A stretch of 64,000 nt of DNA from Prescottella sp. R16 (lineage in GTDB: Bacteria; Actinomycetota; Actinomycetes; Mycobacteriales; Mycobacteriaceae). The notes beneath the pieces are model-generated. The model had not been told where the DNA came from. It ran no database searches and was given only the letters and a program-made list of their open reading frames with translations. Positions 9,222 to 20,286 of this stretch are shown here, one piece after another; position 1 is the stretch's first letter, and every line of letters starts with the position of its first letter. The DNA is taken from assembly GCF_030656875.1 (NCBI RefSeq), contig NZ_CP130943.1:1240001-1304000 (forward strand), given 5' to 3'. A program made the position numbers and the translations under genes.

Positions 9222-9469
9222 TGACGATGTTGGCGTGGGAGCTCCTGGCCCAGGGCACCAGCACCCCGAGCAGCCCGCAGGGCCCCGAATTCGGTAAGGC
9301 GTCCCCGTTCGGCCTGGTACTGATCGTGGTGCTGCTGGCCGGCACGATCCTGCTGGTCCGCTCCATGAACCGGCAGCTCAAGAAGCTGCCCGACACGTTC
9401 CAGCCGGAACACCCGGAAGCCGATCAGAAGGCCGACGAGGGCACCGACCGCGGGGCGTCGAACAAGTAG
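9221..9469 (+). CDS. Small single-span membrane protein coupled to mca
   Basis: 82 residues with one transmembrane helix in the middle (about residues 31-46, LVLIVVLLAGTILLV), a positively charged RSMNRQLKKL segment after it, and an acidic tail. It matches the position of Rv1083. Its ATG overlaps the mca stop (TGATG), so it is translationally coupled; a GTG at 9218 is the alternative start. Function unknown. Confidence 0.8.
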   Translation: MTMLAWELLAQGTSTPSSPQGPEFGKASPFGLVLIVVLLAGTILLVRSMNRQLKKLPDTFQPEHPEADQKADEGTDRGASNK

Positions 9470-9508
9470 GGGCACGCTCCACGGTGTTGCCGGCGGCCCG
9501 GGCTGGGG

Positions 9509-11521
<2,013 letters not shown>

Positions 11522-11527
11522 ACGCGA

Positions 11528-11558
11528 ACGGTCCGTGCAGCAGTGCCGCACGGACCGT
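11528..11558. terminator. Bidirectional terminator hairpin
   Basis: ACGGTCCGTGC (11528-11538) pairs perfectly with GCACGGACCGT (11548-11558). It lies between the stop of the plus-strand DUF255 gene and the stop of a minus-strand small gene, so it can serve both. Confidence 0.75.
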
Positions 11559-11575
11559 CTTCGAACTGTGTTCGA

Positions 11576-11722
11576 TCAGGAGCCGAAGTTGCCGAGAAGA
11601 TCCTGCGCCAGGGCGCTCACGCCGACGACCACCTGGGTGATCGAGTTGACGAAGCCCGTGACGACCGTGTCGGCGCTGCCGACCGGGATGGCGATGGCAT
11701 CGGTGACGGAACCGAAGTCCAT
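11576..11722 (-). CDS. 48-residue acidic peptide, PorA/PorH-like
   Basis: A small gene with a strong ribosome-binding site (GGAGGT, 4 nt before the ATG at 11722). The product has four aspartates and no Lys or Arg, is amphipathic with Val/Ile repeats, and ends NFGS. It has no signal peptide. Short acidic peptides without a signal, encoded in pairs, are typical of the PorA/PorH channel proteins in the Corynebacterium outer membrane. Similarity here is of size, charge and pairing, not of alignable sequence. It is 67 bp downstream of the second small gene and probably co-transcribed. Confidence 0.65.
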   Translation of the reverse strand: MDFGSVTDAIAIPVGSADTVVTGFVNSITQVVVGVSALAQDLLGNFGS

Positions 11723-11789
11723 GGGGTACCTCCAGGGGTGAGGGCGACCGGAAGTGCCCGGTCCACCGGGGGAAAGGGGGCGGACGGGC

Positions 11790-11906
11790 TCAGCTGCCGA
11801 AGATGTCCTCGACGGAGCCGGTGATCGCGGTGAGGAGCCCCTCGAACGCGGCTAGCGAGCCCAGGTTCGGGAACAGTTCGTCGAGCGAACCGGTGAGCGA
11901 TCCCAT
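11790..11906 (-). CDS. 38-residue acidic peptide, PorA/PorH-like
   Basis: The first gene of a two-gene unit. The ATG at 11906 is preceded by AGGAG with 6-nt spacing. The peptide has five acidic residues and no Lys or Arg, an amphipathic pattern (LFPNLGSLAAFEGLLTAI), no signal peptide, and ends DIFGS, echoing the NFGS end of its partner. An upstream in-frame ATG at 11978 is less likely because the ribosome-binding site fits 11906. Proposed role: a cell-envelope channel subunit of the mycolata type, by analogy only. Confidence 0.65.
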   Translation of the reverse strand: MGSLTGSLDELFPNLGSLAAFEGLLTAITGSVEDIFGS

Positions 11907-12125
11907 GACAGTCTCCTTGGTGGATGTGGTGACGGCCCGAGCCGTGAAAGCTGGTGTCGGACAAGCTTCGTCGAACAATCGCAGGATCAGGCTCCTGTGA
12001 CGGAGGAGAACATAGCAACCATTCGGCCGGTCCGCGGCAGATCTGCGAAATCGGTGGAACAGGGGACGTCCGTGGTCCGCGTCTCATAGCCGCGGCGTAT
12101 TCTTGGTCCCCGTGGTGATGTCCAG

Positions 12126-12893
12126 GTGAAGGTGCGCGGTCTGCTGTACAGCATCTACGAGCGACGGCTCCTGCGCAGCCTCGACGGTTTACGGCATCCG
12201 CGGCACGTGGCGGTGATGTGCGACGGCAACCGGCGCTGGGCCCGGGAGAACGGGTTCACCGACGTCAGCCACGGGCACCGCATGGGTGCCCGCAAGATCG
12301 CGGAACTGCTGCACTGGTGCGATGCGGCAGGAATCGAGATGGCCACCATCTACCTGCTCTCCACCGAGAACCTGCGCCGCGAACCCGAGGAACTCGACAC
12401 GCTGCTCGAGATCATCACCGAGGTCGTCGAGGAGATCTCCGGCCCCGGCAAGAACTGGAGCGTCAAGATCGTCGGCACCCTCGACCTGCTGCCCCCCGAA
12501 CAGGCCCGCCGGCTGCGGGACGCGGCCGAGAGCACCTGTGGTCGCACCGGCACCCACGTCAACGTCGCCGTCGGTTACGGCGGCCGCCAGGAGATCGCCG
12601 ACGCCGTGCAGGATCTGCTGCGCGATCTGCTGCGCGAGGGCCTCGACGGTGACGATCTCGTGGAGGCCGTCACCGTCGAAGGCATCGACGGGCACCTGTA
12701 CACGTCCGGTCAGCCCGACCCCGACCTCGTCATCCGCACGTCGGGGGAGCAGCGGCTGTCCGGGTTCCTGTTGTGGCAGAGCGCGTACTCGGAGATCTGG
12801 TTCACCGAGGCGTACTGGCCGGAGTTCCGCCGCGTCGACTTCCTGCGGGCCCTGCGCGACTACGCGGCCCGACACCGCCGCTTCGGGGCCTGA
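12126..12893 (+). CDS. uppS: Cis-prenyl diphosphate synthase (Z-FPP/polyprenyl type)
   Basis: 255 residues, cis-isoprenyl diphosphate synthase family. It adds isopentenyl diphosphate in cis configuration toward the polyprenyl phosphate carriers of cell-wall synthesis. Motifs: MCDGNRRWAR (catalytic Asp, P-loop-like), STENLRREPEE, and RTSGEQRLSGFLLWQ with YSEIWFTEAYWPEF. By position it matches Rv1086, the short-chain (Z-farnesyl diphosphate) enzyme, so the product may be short rather than C50; sequence alone does not settle this. Starts with GTG at 12126. Confidence 0.92.
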   Translation: MKVRGLLYSIYERRLLRSLDGLRHPRHVAVMCDGNRRWARENGFTDVSHGHRMGARKIAELLHWCDAAGIEMATIYLLSTENLRREPEELDTLLEIITEVVEEISGPGKNWSVKIVGTLDLLPPEQARRLRDAAESTCGRTGTHVNVAVGYGGRQEIADAVQDLLRDLLREGLDGDDLVEAVTVEGIDGHLYTSGQPDPDLVIRTSGEQRLSGFLLWQSAYSEIWFTEAYWPEFRRVDFLRALRDYAARHRRFGA

Positions 12894-12897
12894 ACCG

Positions 12898-14055
12898 TCA
12901 CACCGCCTCCTCGGCGGTGCCGTCGAACGCGGCGAACACCGCGTCGAGGTAGGCGCTCGCGTTCGGGGCGCCCACCAGTTGTGCGTCCATCTTGTTCATG
13001 ACATAGGCGACGGTGACCCCACGATCCAGATCGTTGACGACGACGGAGCCACCGAAACCCGTCCACCAGCAGACGCGACCGTCGGGCACCGACGGCGCCG
13101 CCGGGCTGGGGAGGGCATAGCCGAGCCCGAACCGCACGTGCGCCCCCAGGACCCGGTCGCGGCCGTCGGCCTGCACGTCGAAGATGCGGTCGATCGTGTC
13201 GGGGGACAGGTAGCGGCGTCCGTCGAGCATGCCGTTGTTCGACACGATCGACTGCAACCGCGCCACCGAGCGGGCGTTGCCCTGACCGTTCGCGGCACCC
13301 AGTTCGGCGGCCAGATACCCGGGGTCGGTCGTGACGGACGGGGAGATCCGCGGATTGGTCATCGTGCGCACGAACACGCTGTCCGCGGGCAGTTTCGAGT
13401 AGTCGACGCCCGACGGTGGCGGTGGGACCAGTGTGGCCACCCGGTCGTGTACGGATTCCGGTGTGCCGATCCAGAAGTCGGCCCCCGCCGGGCCGGAGAA
13501 CTCGCGGTCGACGAACGCGCCGAGGCTGTCGCCGGTGATCCGCTGCACCAGTTCGCCGATCAGATGGCCGTGGCTCATCGCCTGGTAGCCGGATCCGTCG
13601 CCCGGTGTCCACCACGGCTGCTGCTCGGCCAGCCACGCGGCGGCGGTACGAGTGTCGTACAGGTCGGCCAGGGTCACCGGACGCTCCCACCCGGACACCC
13701 CGGACGTGTGACCGAGAACGTGCCGGACCAGAACGGAACCTTTACCGGCCGAACCGAATTCGGGCCAGTAGTCGGCGACCGGTGCGTCCGGGTCGAGCAG
13801 GCTGCGGTCGATCAGCGCCAGCGCCGCGAGTGCTGCCACGGTCTTCGTCAGCGAGAACGTGTTGACGACCGTGTCCCGCGTCCACGGGCGTCCGGACGCG
13901 GCATCGGCGACCCCACCCCACAGGTCGACGGTGACGTCGCCGTTCTCGATCACACACAGCGACGCGCCCACGTCGCTGCCGTCGGCGAGCCTGCGTTCGA
14001 ACAGGTTCCGGACACCGGCGAAACGCTCGTCGCAGATGCCGTGGACGGCGGTCAC
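12898..14055 (-). CDS. Serine hydrolase, class C beta-lactamase/esterase fold
   Basis: 385 residues, beta-lactamase-related (class C/DD-peptidase/family VIII esterase) fold. The catalytic S68-x-x-K71 lies in TFSLTKTVAAL. A tyrosine in YQAMSHGHLIGELV fits the second catalytic element, and WWTGFGGS near the C-terminus matches the third. No signal peptide, so an intracellular esterase is more likely than a beta-lactamase. The GTG at 14055 overlaps the stop of the upstream monooxygenase (GTGA), indicating translational coupling; the longer upstream frame is antisense to the monooxygenase gene and is rejected. Substrate unknown. Confidence 0.85.
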   Translation of the reverse strand: MTAVHGICDERFAGVRNLFERRLADGSDVGASLCVIENGDVTVDLWGGVADAASGRPWTRDTVVNTFSLTKTVAALAALALIDRSLLDPDAPVADYWPEFGSAGKGSVLVRHVLGHTSGVSGWERPVTLADLYDTRTAAAWLAEQQPWWTPGDGSGYQAMSHGHLIGELVQRITGDSLGAFVDREFSGPAGADFWIGTPESVHDRVATLVPPPPSGVDYSKLPADSVFVRTMTNPRISPSVTTDPGYLAAELGAANGQGNARSVARLQSIVSNNGMLDGRRYLSPDTIDRIFDVQADGRDRVLGAHVRFGLGYALPSPAAPSVPDGRVCWWTGFGGSVVVNDLDRGVTVAYVMNKMDAQLVGAPNASAYLDAVFAAFDGTAEEAV

Positions 14056-15416
14056 CGGGCCGCCGCCCGGGGCGCGGTGATGCGACGCGGCGCGGGAGAC
14101 TGCTCGCCGGACCGTTTCTCTCCGGCGTCGATCTCCTTCTTCAGGTCCCGCACGTACCGGGCGAAGTCCACCTGGATCGTGTGCCGCGGCGCGCTGTAGT
14201 ACTGGCCCAGGTGCAGGCGTTCGTCGGTGGCGATGACGTCGTTCATCTCGGGCACCGTCGGCAGTGTGTAGGCGCCGGTCAGGTGGCGGGCCACGAGCTT
14301 GCTCTGCTGCTCCGCGAGGTTCACGATCGTCGGTGACGCCTGCGCGAGCCCCATGTAGTACAGGTTGTCGACACCGGGCTTGATCATCCGTTTGAACAGC
14401 GGCAGTTGATGATCCGAGTTCGGTTGCAGGGCCGGGTCCTCGAAGAACGGAAACTTCATCTCGTAGCCGGTGGCGTAGACGATGACGTCCGCCTCGATGC
14501 GCTGCCCGTCGGTGCACACGATCGCGTCCCCGTCGAGACGGGCGATCCCCGGCACGCACGTCAGGTCGCCGGACGCCGACTTCGCGAGGAAATCGATGCT
14601 CACCGACGGGTGCGCCGACAGTGGTTCGTGATCCGGCTCGGGCAGTCCGTAGTCCTCCATGTTGCCGATCGACTTCTTGATCGCCTTGCGGGACAGGCTC
14701 AGCCCGAGCTTCTTCGGCATCCACACCGGACGCATCATCTTGTCGGCCGGCTTGCCGTTGCGGTACTTGCTCAGCACCCACACGCCGCGCCGCGCCGAGA
14801 CCCACACGTGCTCGGCGATGGACCGGTGCGACAACTCGGACGCGATGTCGAGCGCCGAATTGCCCATGCCGACCACCACGATCTTCTTGCCGCGCATGTC
14901 GATCGGCTCGAACGGGCTCAGATACTCGTGACTGTGCAGGATGACGCCGTCGAAGTGCCCGGGGAAATCGGGCAGACGCGGACTCCAGTGATGGCCGTTG
15001 GCGACGACCAGCGCGTCGTAGTTCCGGGTCTCGCCGGTGTCGAGGGTGACGAGCCAGCGGCCGTCCGGACCGCGCTCGGCCCTGTCCACGGACGTGCCGA
15101 ACGTGATCGCGTCCCGCAACCCGAAATGCTCGACGTAGTCCCGGAAGTACCGGTGGATGAGCGTGTGGTGCGGGAAGTGCGGCCAGTCGTCACCGGCCGG
15201 GAAATCCTCGAACTGTAGGCGCGTCGTGGACGTGTCGATGTGCAGCGACTCGTAGCAGGACGAATGCCCGTTCGGATTCTTGTAGTACCAGTTTCCGCCG
15301 ACGTCGTCCGACGACTCGAAGCAGTCGAAACGAATCCCGAAGTCCTTCAACCGTTTCGCGGTGGTGAATCCGGAGCATCCGGCACCGATGATGCAGACCG
15401 GGGGGCGTGTGTTCAC
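14052..15416 (-). CDS. Flavin-containing monooxygenase
   Basis: 454 residues, class B flavin monooxygenase. The FAD-binding GxGxxG is at the N-terminus (VCIIGAGCSGFTTAK), followed by NWYYKNP and the FMO-type FPxHTLIHRYFRDYVEHF stretch. The NADPH-binding motif is VVVGMGNSALDIASEL, and the late ATGYE is typical of FMOs. It could oxidise an N- or S-containing compound or act as a Baeyer-Villiger enzyme. GTG at 15416 has a GGGAG ribosome-binding site. It is coupled to the serine hydrolase (overlap of 4 bp) and divergent from a TetR gene; a Baeyer-Villiger/esterase pair is a plausible reading. Confidence 0.88.
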   Translation of the reverse strand: MNTRPPVCIIGAGCSGFTTAKRLKDFGIRFDCFESSDDVGGNWYYKNPNGHSSCYESLHIDTSTTRLQFEDFPAGDDWPHFPHHTLIHRYFRDYVEHFGLRDAITFGTSVDRAERGPDGRWLVTLDTGETRNYDALVVANGHHWSPRLPDFPGHFDGVILHSHEYLSPFEPIDMRGKKIVVVGMGNSALDIASELSHRSIAEHVWVSARRGVWVLSKYRNGKPADKMMRPVWMPKKLGLSLSRKAIKKSIGNMEDYGLPEPDHEPLSAHPSVSIDFLAKSASGDLTCVPGIARLDGDAIVCTDGQRIEADVIVYATGYEMKFPFFEDPALQPNSDHQLPLFKRMIKPGVDNLYYMGLAQASPTIVNLAEQQSKLVARHLTGAYTLPTVPEMNDVIATDERLHLGQYYSAPRHTIQVDFARYVRDLKKEIDAGEKRSGEQSPAPRRITAPRAAAR

Positions 15417-15498
15417 GAGCGTCTCCCAACCTCGACTGTGACCAGAATCGCAGGCTAGCATTCGCTGACGCAGTGTCCAGTGAGTTGGGAAAACCAGT

Positions 15499-16089
15499 AT
15501 GACGACGCAACGTGACCGGCAGAAGCAGCAGACACGCCGCAACCTCCTGGAATCGGCGAAGAAACTGTTCGTCGACCGCGGGTACGCGGCCGTGACGATC
15601 GACGACATCGTTGCGGACGTCGGATGCAGCCGGGCCACGTTCTACCTGCACTTCGGCGGCAAGACGGACGTGCTCGAGAAGATCAGTGCCGAGACGATGC
15701 GGCAGCGTCCGAAAGTGATCTACGGGCAACTCGACGACGTGCTCGCGGCCGGGTCGAAGACCGAGTTCGCCGACTGGGTGCGCCGGGCCCTCGCCTGGTT
15801 CGAGGAGAACCAGGCGATCCTGCCGGCCTGGGACGAGGCCGTCGCACTCGAACCGGAGTTCAAACAGGTGGCGCGACGTGCGATCGACGACCTGGCCGCC
15901 GCGATGCCCCGCTACCTCGACCGCTGGGGCGAGGATCGGCGCGACGAGGCCCGGCTGCGGATCGAACTGCTGGTCAGCCAGCTCGAACGGTTCTTCACCC
16001 GGTGGGCGGTGCAGGGCACCATCGACCTGCCCGCCGACACGGTGGCCCAGGTGCTGACCGACATCTGGTTCCCGGCACTCACCCCGTGA
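15499..16089 (+). CDS. TetR family regulator
   Basis: 196 residues. The N-terminal helix-turn-helix (about residues 12-58) includes AKKLFVDRGYAAVTIDDIV and GCSRATFYLHFGGK; the rest is a ligand-binding helical domain. It is transcribed away from the flavin monooxygenase/serine hydrolase pair with 82 bp between start codons, so it probably represses that pair and itself. I could not find a clear palindrome in that gap. Confidence 0.88.
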   Translation: MTTQRDRQKQQTRRNLLESAKKLFVDRGYAAVTIDDIVADVGCSRATFYLHFGGKTDVLEKISAETMRQRPKVIYGQLDDVLAAGSKTEFADWVRRALAWFEENQAILPAWDEAVALEPEFKQVARRAIDDLAAAMPRYLDRWGEDRRDEARLRIELLVSQLERFFTRWAVQGTIDLPADTVAQVLTDIWFPALTP

Positions 16090-16095
16090 CGGACG

Positions 16096-17028
16096 TCAGA
16101 GCTTGCGCAGTCGCAGCCGGTTGATGGTGTGGTCGGCATCCTTGCGCAGCACCAGCGTCGCCCGCGGCCGGGTCGGCAGAATGTTCTCCACCAGGTTCGG
16201 CCGGTTGATGGAGTTCCAGATGTCCTCCGCCGCGAGCGTCGCATGCTCGTCGGACAGGGCCGCATAGTGGTGGAAGTGCGCGTTCGGATCTGCGAACGAC
16301 GTCTTCCGCAGCGCCAGAAAACGTTTGATGTACCAGCGTTCGATGTCCTCGATGCGGGCGTCGACGTAGATCGAGAAATCGAACAGGTCCGACACCATCA
16401 GCCGCGGCCCGGTCTGCAGCACGTTGAGACCCTCGATGATGAGGATGTCGGGCTGCCGGATCAGATGGTGCTGGCCCGGGACCACGTCGTACGAGACGTG
16501 CGAATACACGGGGGCAGTAACCTCTTCGGCGCCCGACTTGACCTCGGTGACGAACCGCAGCAGCTTGCGCCGGTCGTAGCTCTCCGGGAAACCCTTGCGG
16601 TGCATGATGCCGCGACGGGTCAGCTCCGCGGTGGGGTACAGGAACCCGTCGGTGGTGACGAGATCGACGCGCGGATGGTGCTCCCACCGGGCCAGCAGCG
16701 CCTGCAGGACACGGGCCGTCGTCGACTTGCCGACCGCGACACTGCCGGCCACACCGATCACGAACGGCACCTGCCGATCCGGATGCTTGTCCCCGAGGAA
16801 CGTCGCAGTCGCCGCGAACAGACGCTGACGGGCCGCGACCTGCAGATGGATCAGACGGGCCAGCGGCAGATACACCTCGGCGACCTCGTCGAGGTCGATC
16901 TGCTCACCGAGACCGCGCAACCCGACGAGTTCCTGTTCGGTGAGCACCAACGGCGTCGACTTGCGCAGCTTGCGCCACTGCTTGCGGTCGAACTCGACGT
17001 ACGGGCTGGACTCGCTCACCCGCGCCAT
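16096..17028 (-). CDS. coaA: Type I pantothenate kinase
   Basis: 310 residues. It phosphorylates pantothenate, the first step of coenzyme A synthesis, and in this family is feedback-inhibited by CoA. It has the P-loop [18 protein letters not shown] (about residues 92-109), [19 protein letters not shown] and the [12 protein letters not shown] Walker-B-like stretch. ATG 17028 ([15 protein letters not shown]) is the family-standard start. It corresponds to Rv1092c. It converges on the TetR gene with a 6-bp gap. Confidence 0.96.
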   Translation of the reverse strand: MARVSESSPYVEFDRKQWRKLRKSTPLVLTEQELVGLRGLGEQIDLDEVAEVYLPLARLIHLQVAARQRLFAATATFLGDKHPDRQVPFVIGVAGSVAVGKSTTARVLQALLARWEHHPRVDLVTTDGFLYPTAELTRRGIMHRKGFPESYDRRKLLRFVTEVKSGAEEVTAPVYSHVSYDVVPGQHHLIRQPDILIIEGLNVLQTGPRLMVSDLFDFSIYVDARIEDIERWYIKRFLALRKTSFADPNAHFHHYAALSDEHATLAAEDIWNSINRPNLVENILPTRPRATLVLRKDADHTINRLRLRKL

Positions 17029-17188
17029 GACAGCACCTCTCGGGGACGGGACGTCACGGACGATCGGTGCATGCGCGTGCGGGGAAGTGGCAGGTGCATG
17101 GAGCAAATTGTGCTGGTTCCCACCGCTGCGCGCTGCGCCGGGTCCGCCTCCGGGCCGAAAGCACAGGTGAACGACTAGGGTCGCCGAC

Positions 17189-18397
17189 ATGGAACCGGAC
17201 TCGCTGGTACGTGACTATCTGCTGCTGGGCCTGCGCTTCGACCGTCTCGAAGAGGGTTTCGTCGACGCCTACACCGGCGACCCCGCGCTGCGCCGGCAGG
17301 TGGAGAACGAACCGCGCCCCGACCCGGCCCGTCTCGCCGTCGACGCCCGGGCACTGCGCGCCGACCTGCCGTCGGCGGGACTGTCCGGTGAACGGACCCG
17401 GTTCCTCGACGCCCACCTGACCGCCCTCGAATGTTCGGCCCGGAAATTCGCGGGCGAACAGATCGGATTCGTCGACGAGGTGGCGGCCTACTTCGATGTC
17501 CGCATCGAACCCGGAGACGAGGACGTCTACCGCGACGCCCACCGCCGCATGGACGCCGTCCTTCCCGGGCCCGGCACCCTCGCCGAGCGCATGGCCGCAC
17601 ACCGGAAAGCGGACCGTATCCCGCCGGAGAAACTGCGGGACTGCGTCGACGCTTTCAACAGCGCGCTGCGCGACCGCGTCCGCGCCGAATACGCGCTCCC
17701 CGACCACGAACGCGTCGACTACGAGGTGGTCGGTGACAAACCGTGGTCCGGATTCAACTACTACCTCGGCGGCTACCGCTCCACCGTCGCCATCAACTCC
17801 GACCTCGACCAGCACATGGCGAACCTGCCGCGGCTCATCGCCCACGAGTCGTACCCCGGCCACCACACCGAACACTGCCGCAAGGAGGCCGGCCTCGTCG
17901 GCGCCGGACAACTCGAACAGACCCTGTTCGTCGTCAACACCCCGCAGTGCCTCATGGCCGAAGGCCTCGCCGACCTCGCCCTCGAGTCGATCGTCGGCGC
18001 CCCCGGATGGGGTGCGTGGGCGCAGGACATCTACGCCGACCTCGGCCTCCGCTTCGACGGCGAACGCGCCGAGGAACTGTCCGCGGCGTCCGCCGGGCTG
18101 CTGTCGGTCCGGCAGGACGCAGCCCTGCTGCTGCACGACAGAGGGCGCAGCGCCGACGACGTCACGGCGTTCCTGCAACGGTGGACACTGTCCGGACCCG
18201 ATCGGGCGAAGCAGAGCCTGCGATTCCTGTCGTCGCCGCTGTGGCGCGCCTACATCAGCACGTACGTCGAGGGCTACCGGCTGCTCGGGTCCTGGTTGGC
18301 GCAGGCACCCGTCGGCCCGCAGCGCTCCGAACGGTTCCGTCGCCTCCTCGACGAACCGCTCACCCCAGGCGTGCTGCGCGACGACCTCGTTCCCTAG
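17189..18397 (+). CDS. DUF885 family zinc-peptidase-like protein
   Basis: 402 residues, DUF885 family. The conserved metal motif [11 protein letters not shown] (about residues 228-238) resembles the HExxH-type zinc site of M3/M32-like peptidases, and [11 protein letters not shown] supplies a downstream acidic residue. [12 protein letters not shown] and [13 protein letters not shown] are further family landmarks. No signal peptide, so a cytosolic metallopeptidase or carboxypeptidase-like role is likely; the substrate is unknown. It lies 42 bp upstream of glyA. Confidence 0.85.
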   Translation: MEPDSLVRDYLLLGLRFDRLEEGFVDAYTGDPALRRQVENEPRPDPARLAVDARALRADLPSAGLSGERTRFLDAHLTALECSARKFAGEQIGFVDEVAAYFDVRIEPGDEDVYRDAHRRMDAVLPGPGTLAERMAAHRKADRIPPEKLRDCVDAFNSALRDRVRAEYALPDHERVDYEVVGDKPWSGFNYYLGGYRSTVAINSDLDQHMANLPRLIAHESYPGHHTEHCRKEAGLVGAGQLEQTLFVVNTPQCLMAEGLADLALESIVGAPGWGAWAQDIYADLGLRFDGERAEELSAASAGLLSVRQDAALLLHDRGRSADDVTAFLQRWTLSGPDRAKQSLRFLSSPLWRAYISTYVEGYRLLGSWLAQAPVGPQRSERFRRLLDEPLTPGVLRDDLVP

Positions 18398-18439
18398 ACT
18401 GGGTCGGATACTTCCGCAATCCAGCCTGGAGATTTCGCG

Positions 18440-19747
18440 ATGACTGCTGCCCCCGCCGACGTGAACACCGCGTCGCTCGCTGAACTGGACCCCGAGGTCG
18501 CCACCGCGATGGCGGGCGAGCTGTCCCGTCAGCGCGACACCCTGGAGATGATCGCGTCGGAGAACTTCGTTCCCCGCGCCGTCCTCGAGGCCCAGGGCAG
18601 CGTCCTGACCAACAAGTACGCCGAGGGCTACCCGGGACGCCGCTACTACGGCGGCTGCGAGTACGTCGACGTCGTCGAGGACCTCGCCCGCAACCGCGCC
18701 AAGGAGGTCTTCGGCGCCGAGTTCGCGAACGTCCAGCCGCACGCCGGTGCGCAGGCCAACGCAGCCGTCCTGATGACGCTCATGAACCCGGGCGAGAAGC
18801 TCCTCGGCATGGATCTGGCGCACGGCGGCCACCTCACGCACGGCATGAAGCTCAACTTCTCCGGCAAGCTGTACCAGGTCGCGTCCTACGGTGTCCGTGA
18901 GGACACCCACGTCGTCGACATGGACCAGGTCCGCGAGATCGCGCTGCGCGAGCGCCCGCAGGTCCTCATCGGTGGCTGGTCGGCGTACCCGCGTCACCTC
19001 GACTTCGCGGCGTTCCGTTCGATCGCCGACGAGGTCGGCGCCAAGCTGTGGGTCGACATGGCGCACTTCGCCGGTCTCGTCGCCGCGGGCCTGCACCCGT
19101 CGCCCGTGCCGCACGCCGACGTCGTCTCCACCACCGTCCACAAGACCCTCGGTGGCCCCCGCTCCGGCATGATCCTGGCGAAGAAGGAGTGGGCCAAGAA
19201 GCTCAACTCCTCGGTCTTCCCCGGCCAGCAGGGCGGCCCGCTCATGCATGCGATCGCCGCGAAGGCCGTCGCCATGAAGATCGCCGGCACCGACGAGTTC
19301 AAGGCCCGCCAGGAGCGCACCCTGGCCGGTTCGAAGATCCTCGCCGAGCGTCTCGGTGGCGCCGACGTCGCCGGCAACGGCATCTCCGTCCTCACCGGTG
19401 GCACCGACGTGCACCTCGTGCTCGTCGACCTGCGGCACTCGCAGCTCGACGGCCAGCAGGGTGAGGATCTGCTCCACGAGATCGGTATCACCGTCAACCG
19501 CAACGCTGTGCCGTTCGACCCGCGCCCGCCGATGAACCCGTCCGGCCTGCGCATCGGCACCCCGGCGCTGGCCACCCGCGGCTTCGGCGACGCCGAGTTC
19601 ACCGAGGTCGCCGACATCATCGCGACCGCCCTCGCCGCCGGCACCGCCGCCGATGTTCCGGCGCTGCGGGCCCGCGTCTCCAAGCTGGCGCAGAACTTCC
19701 CGCTGTACGACGGCCTCGAGACCTGGGGACTGTTGCCCCAGGCCTGA
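18440..19747 (+). CDS. glyA: Serine hydroxymethyltransferase
   Basis: 435 residues, full length. It converts serine and tetrahydrofolate to glycine and methylene-tetrahydrofolate. It has [27 protein letters not shown] and the PLP lysine K235 in [13 protein letters not shown]. It corresponds to Rv1093. There is no room for a glycine riboswitch in the 42 bp before it. A strong terminator follows 12 bp after the stop. Confidence 0.97.
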   Translation: MTAAPADVNTASLAELDPEVATAMAGELSRQRDTLEMIASENFVPRAVLEAQGSVLTNKYAEGYPGRRYYGGCEYVDVVEDLARNRAKEVFGAEFANVQPHAGAQANAAVLMTLMNPGEKLLGMDLAHGGHLTHGMKLNFSGKLYQVASYGVREDTHVVDMDQVREIALRERPQVLIGGWSAYPRHLDFAAFRSIADEVGAKLWVDMAHFAGLVAAGLHPSPVPHADVVSTTVHKTLGGPRSGMILAKKEWAKKLNSSVFPGQQGGPLMHAIAAKAVAMKIAGTDEFKARQERTLAGSKILAERLGGADVAGNGISVLTGGTDVHLVLVDLRHSQLDGQQGEDLLHEIGITVNRNAVPFDPRPPMNPSGLRIGTPALATRGFGDAEFTEVADIIATALAAGTAADVPALRARVSKLAQNFPLYDGLETWGLLPQA

Positions 19748-19758
19748 CCCGCCGAGCC

Positions 19759-19796
19759 ACGACGGCCCGTACCCCGATCGGGGTACGGGCCGTCGT
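19759..19796 (+). terminator. glyA terminator
   Basis: A 17-bp perfect stem (ACGACGGCCCGTACCCC with its complement at 19780-19796) and a GATC loop, starting 12 bp after the glyA stop. Confidence 0.85.
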
Positions 19797-19823
19797 CGTG
19801 TGTCCTGCAGTCAAACCATCGGG

Positions 19824-20204
19824 TCAGCTGTCGGGTCGTGTATCGAAGCGGATTCGGGCGTCCTCGATCGCCGGCAGGTGCGCATCGGCCCAGGCGAGCA
19901 CTACGTCGACCGGATGTCGCAGGGTCTTGCCGAGCGGGGTGATGCGGTACTGGACGGCGACGGGTCGGGTGTGGAGTACGTCGCGGGTGATGATGCCGTT
20001 GCGTTCGAGGCGGCGCAGTGTCGCGGTCAACGATTTCTGAGTGACCGCGGGGATCGCGCGTCGCAGGTCGTTGAAGCGGCTCGGGCCGTTGCACAACTCG
20101 TTGAGGACCGCCAGTGACCACTTGTCGAGAACCTGATCGAGGAGTTCACGATGCGGTGGGGTGACGGCCAGCTCGCCGTCGTCGTCGTCGGTGGTATCGC
20201 GCAC
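19824..20204 (-). CDS. HxlR family transcriptional regulator
   Basis: 126 residues, single winged-helix domain of the HxlR type (DKWSLAVLNELCNGPSRF, RRAIPAVTQKSL, TLRRLERNGIITRDV). These regulators often respond to electrophiles or aldehydes. GTG at 20204 is chosen; a longer upstream frame runs through the RidA start region. It is divergent from a RidA-family gene across 82 bp that contain a perfect 11-bp inverted repeat, so it most likely controls both itself and the RidA gene. Confidence 0.88.
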   Translation of the reverse strand: MRDTTDDDDGELAVTPPHRELLDQVLDKWSLAVLNELCNGPSRFNDLRRAIPAVTQKSLTATLRRLERNGIITRDVLHTRPVAVQYRITPLGKTLRHPVDVVLAWADAHLPAIEDARIRFDTRPDS

Positions 20205-20232
20205 GCTACCTAGTCTCGTTGAAGTGCCCTCC

Positions 20233-20257
20233 GGTATCCAAGTATCACTTGGATACC
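20233..20257. promoter_or_regulatory. Probable HxlR operator
   Basis: A perfect palindrome with 11-bp arms (GGTATCCAAGT / ACTTGGATACC) and a 3-bp centre. It lies 28 bp upstream of the HxlR start codon and 29 bp upstream of the RidA start codon, almost exactly midway. Position and symmetry fit a dimeric winged-helix regulator. Confidence 0.75.
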
Positions 20258-20286
20258 TGATCGGTTCGATGTGCGAGGAGCACCCC

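Noticed and set aside
15417..15498. TetR operator between the flavin monooxygenase and TetR genes
   Set aside because: Only imperfect, widely spaced TCCCAAC/GTTGGGA similarity was found, not enough to call a site.
17054..19477. Minus-strand open frame of 807 residues
   Set aside because: Antisense to the DUF885 and glyA genes; no recognisable domain, low-complexity composition typical of high-GC antisense frames.
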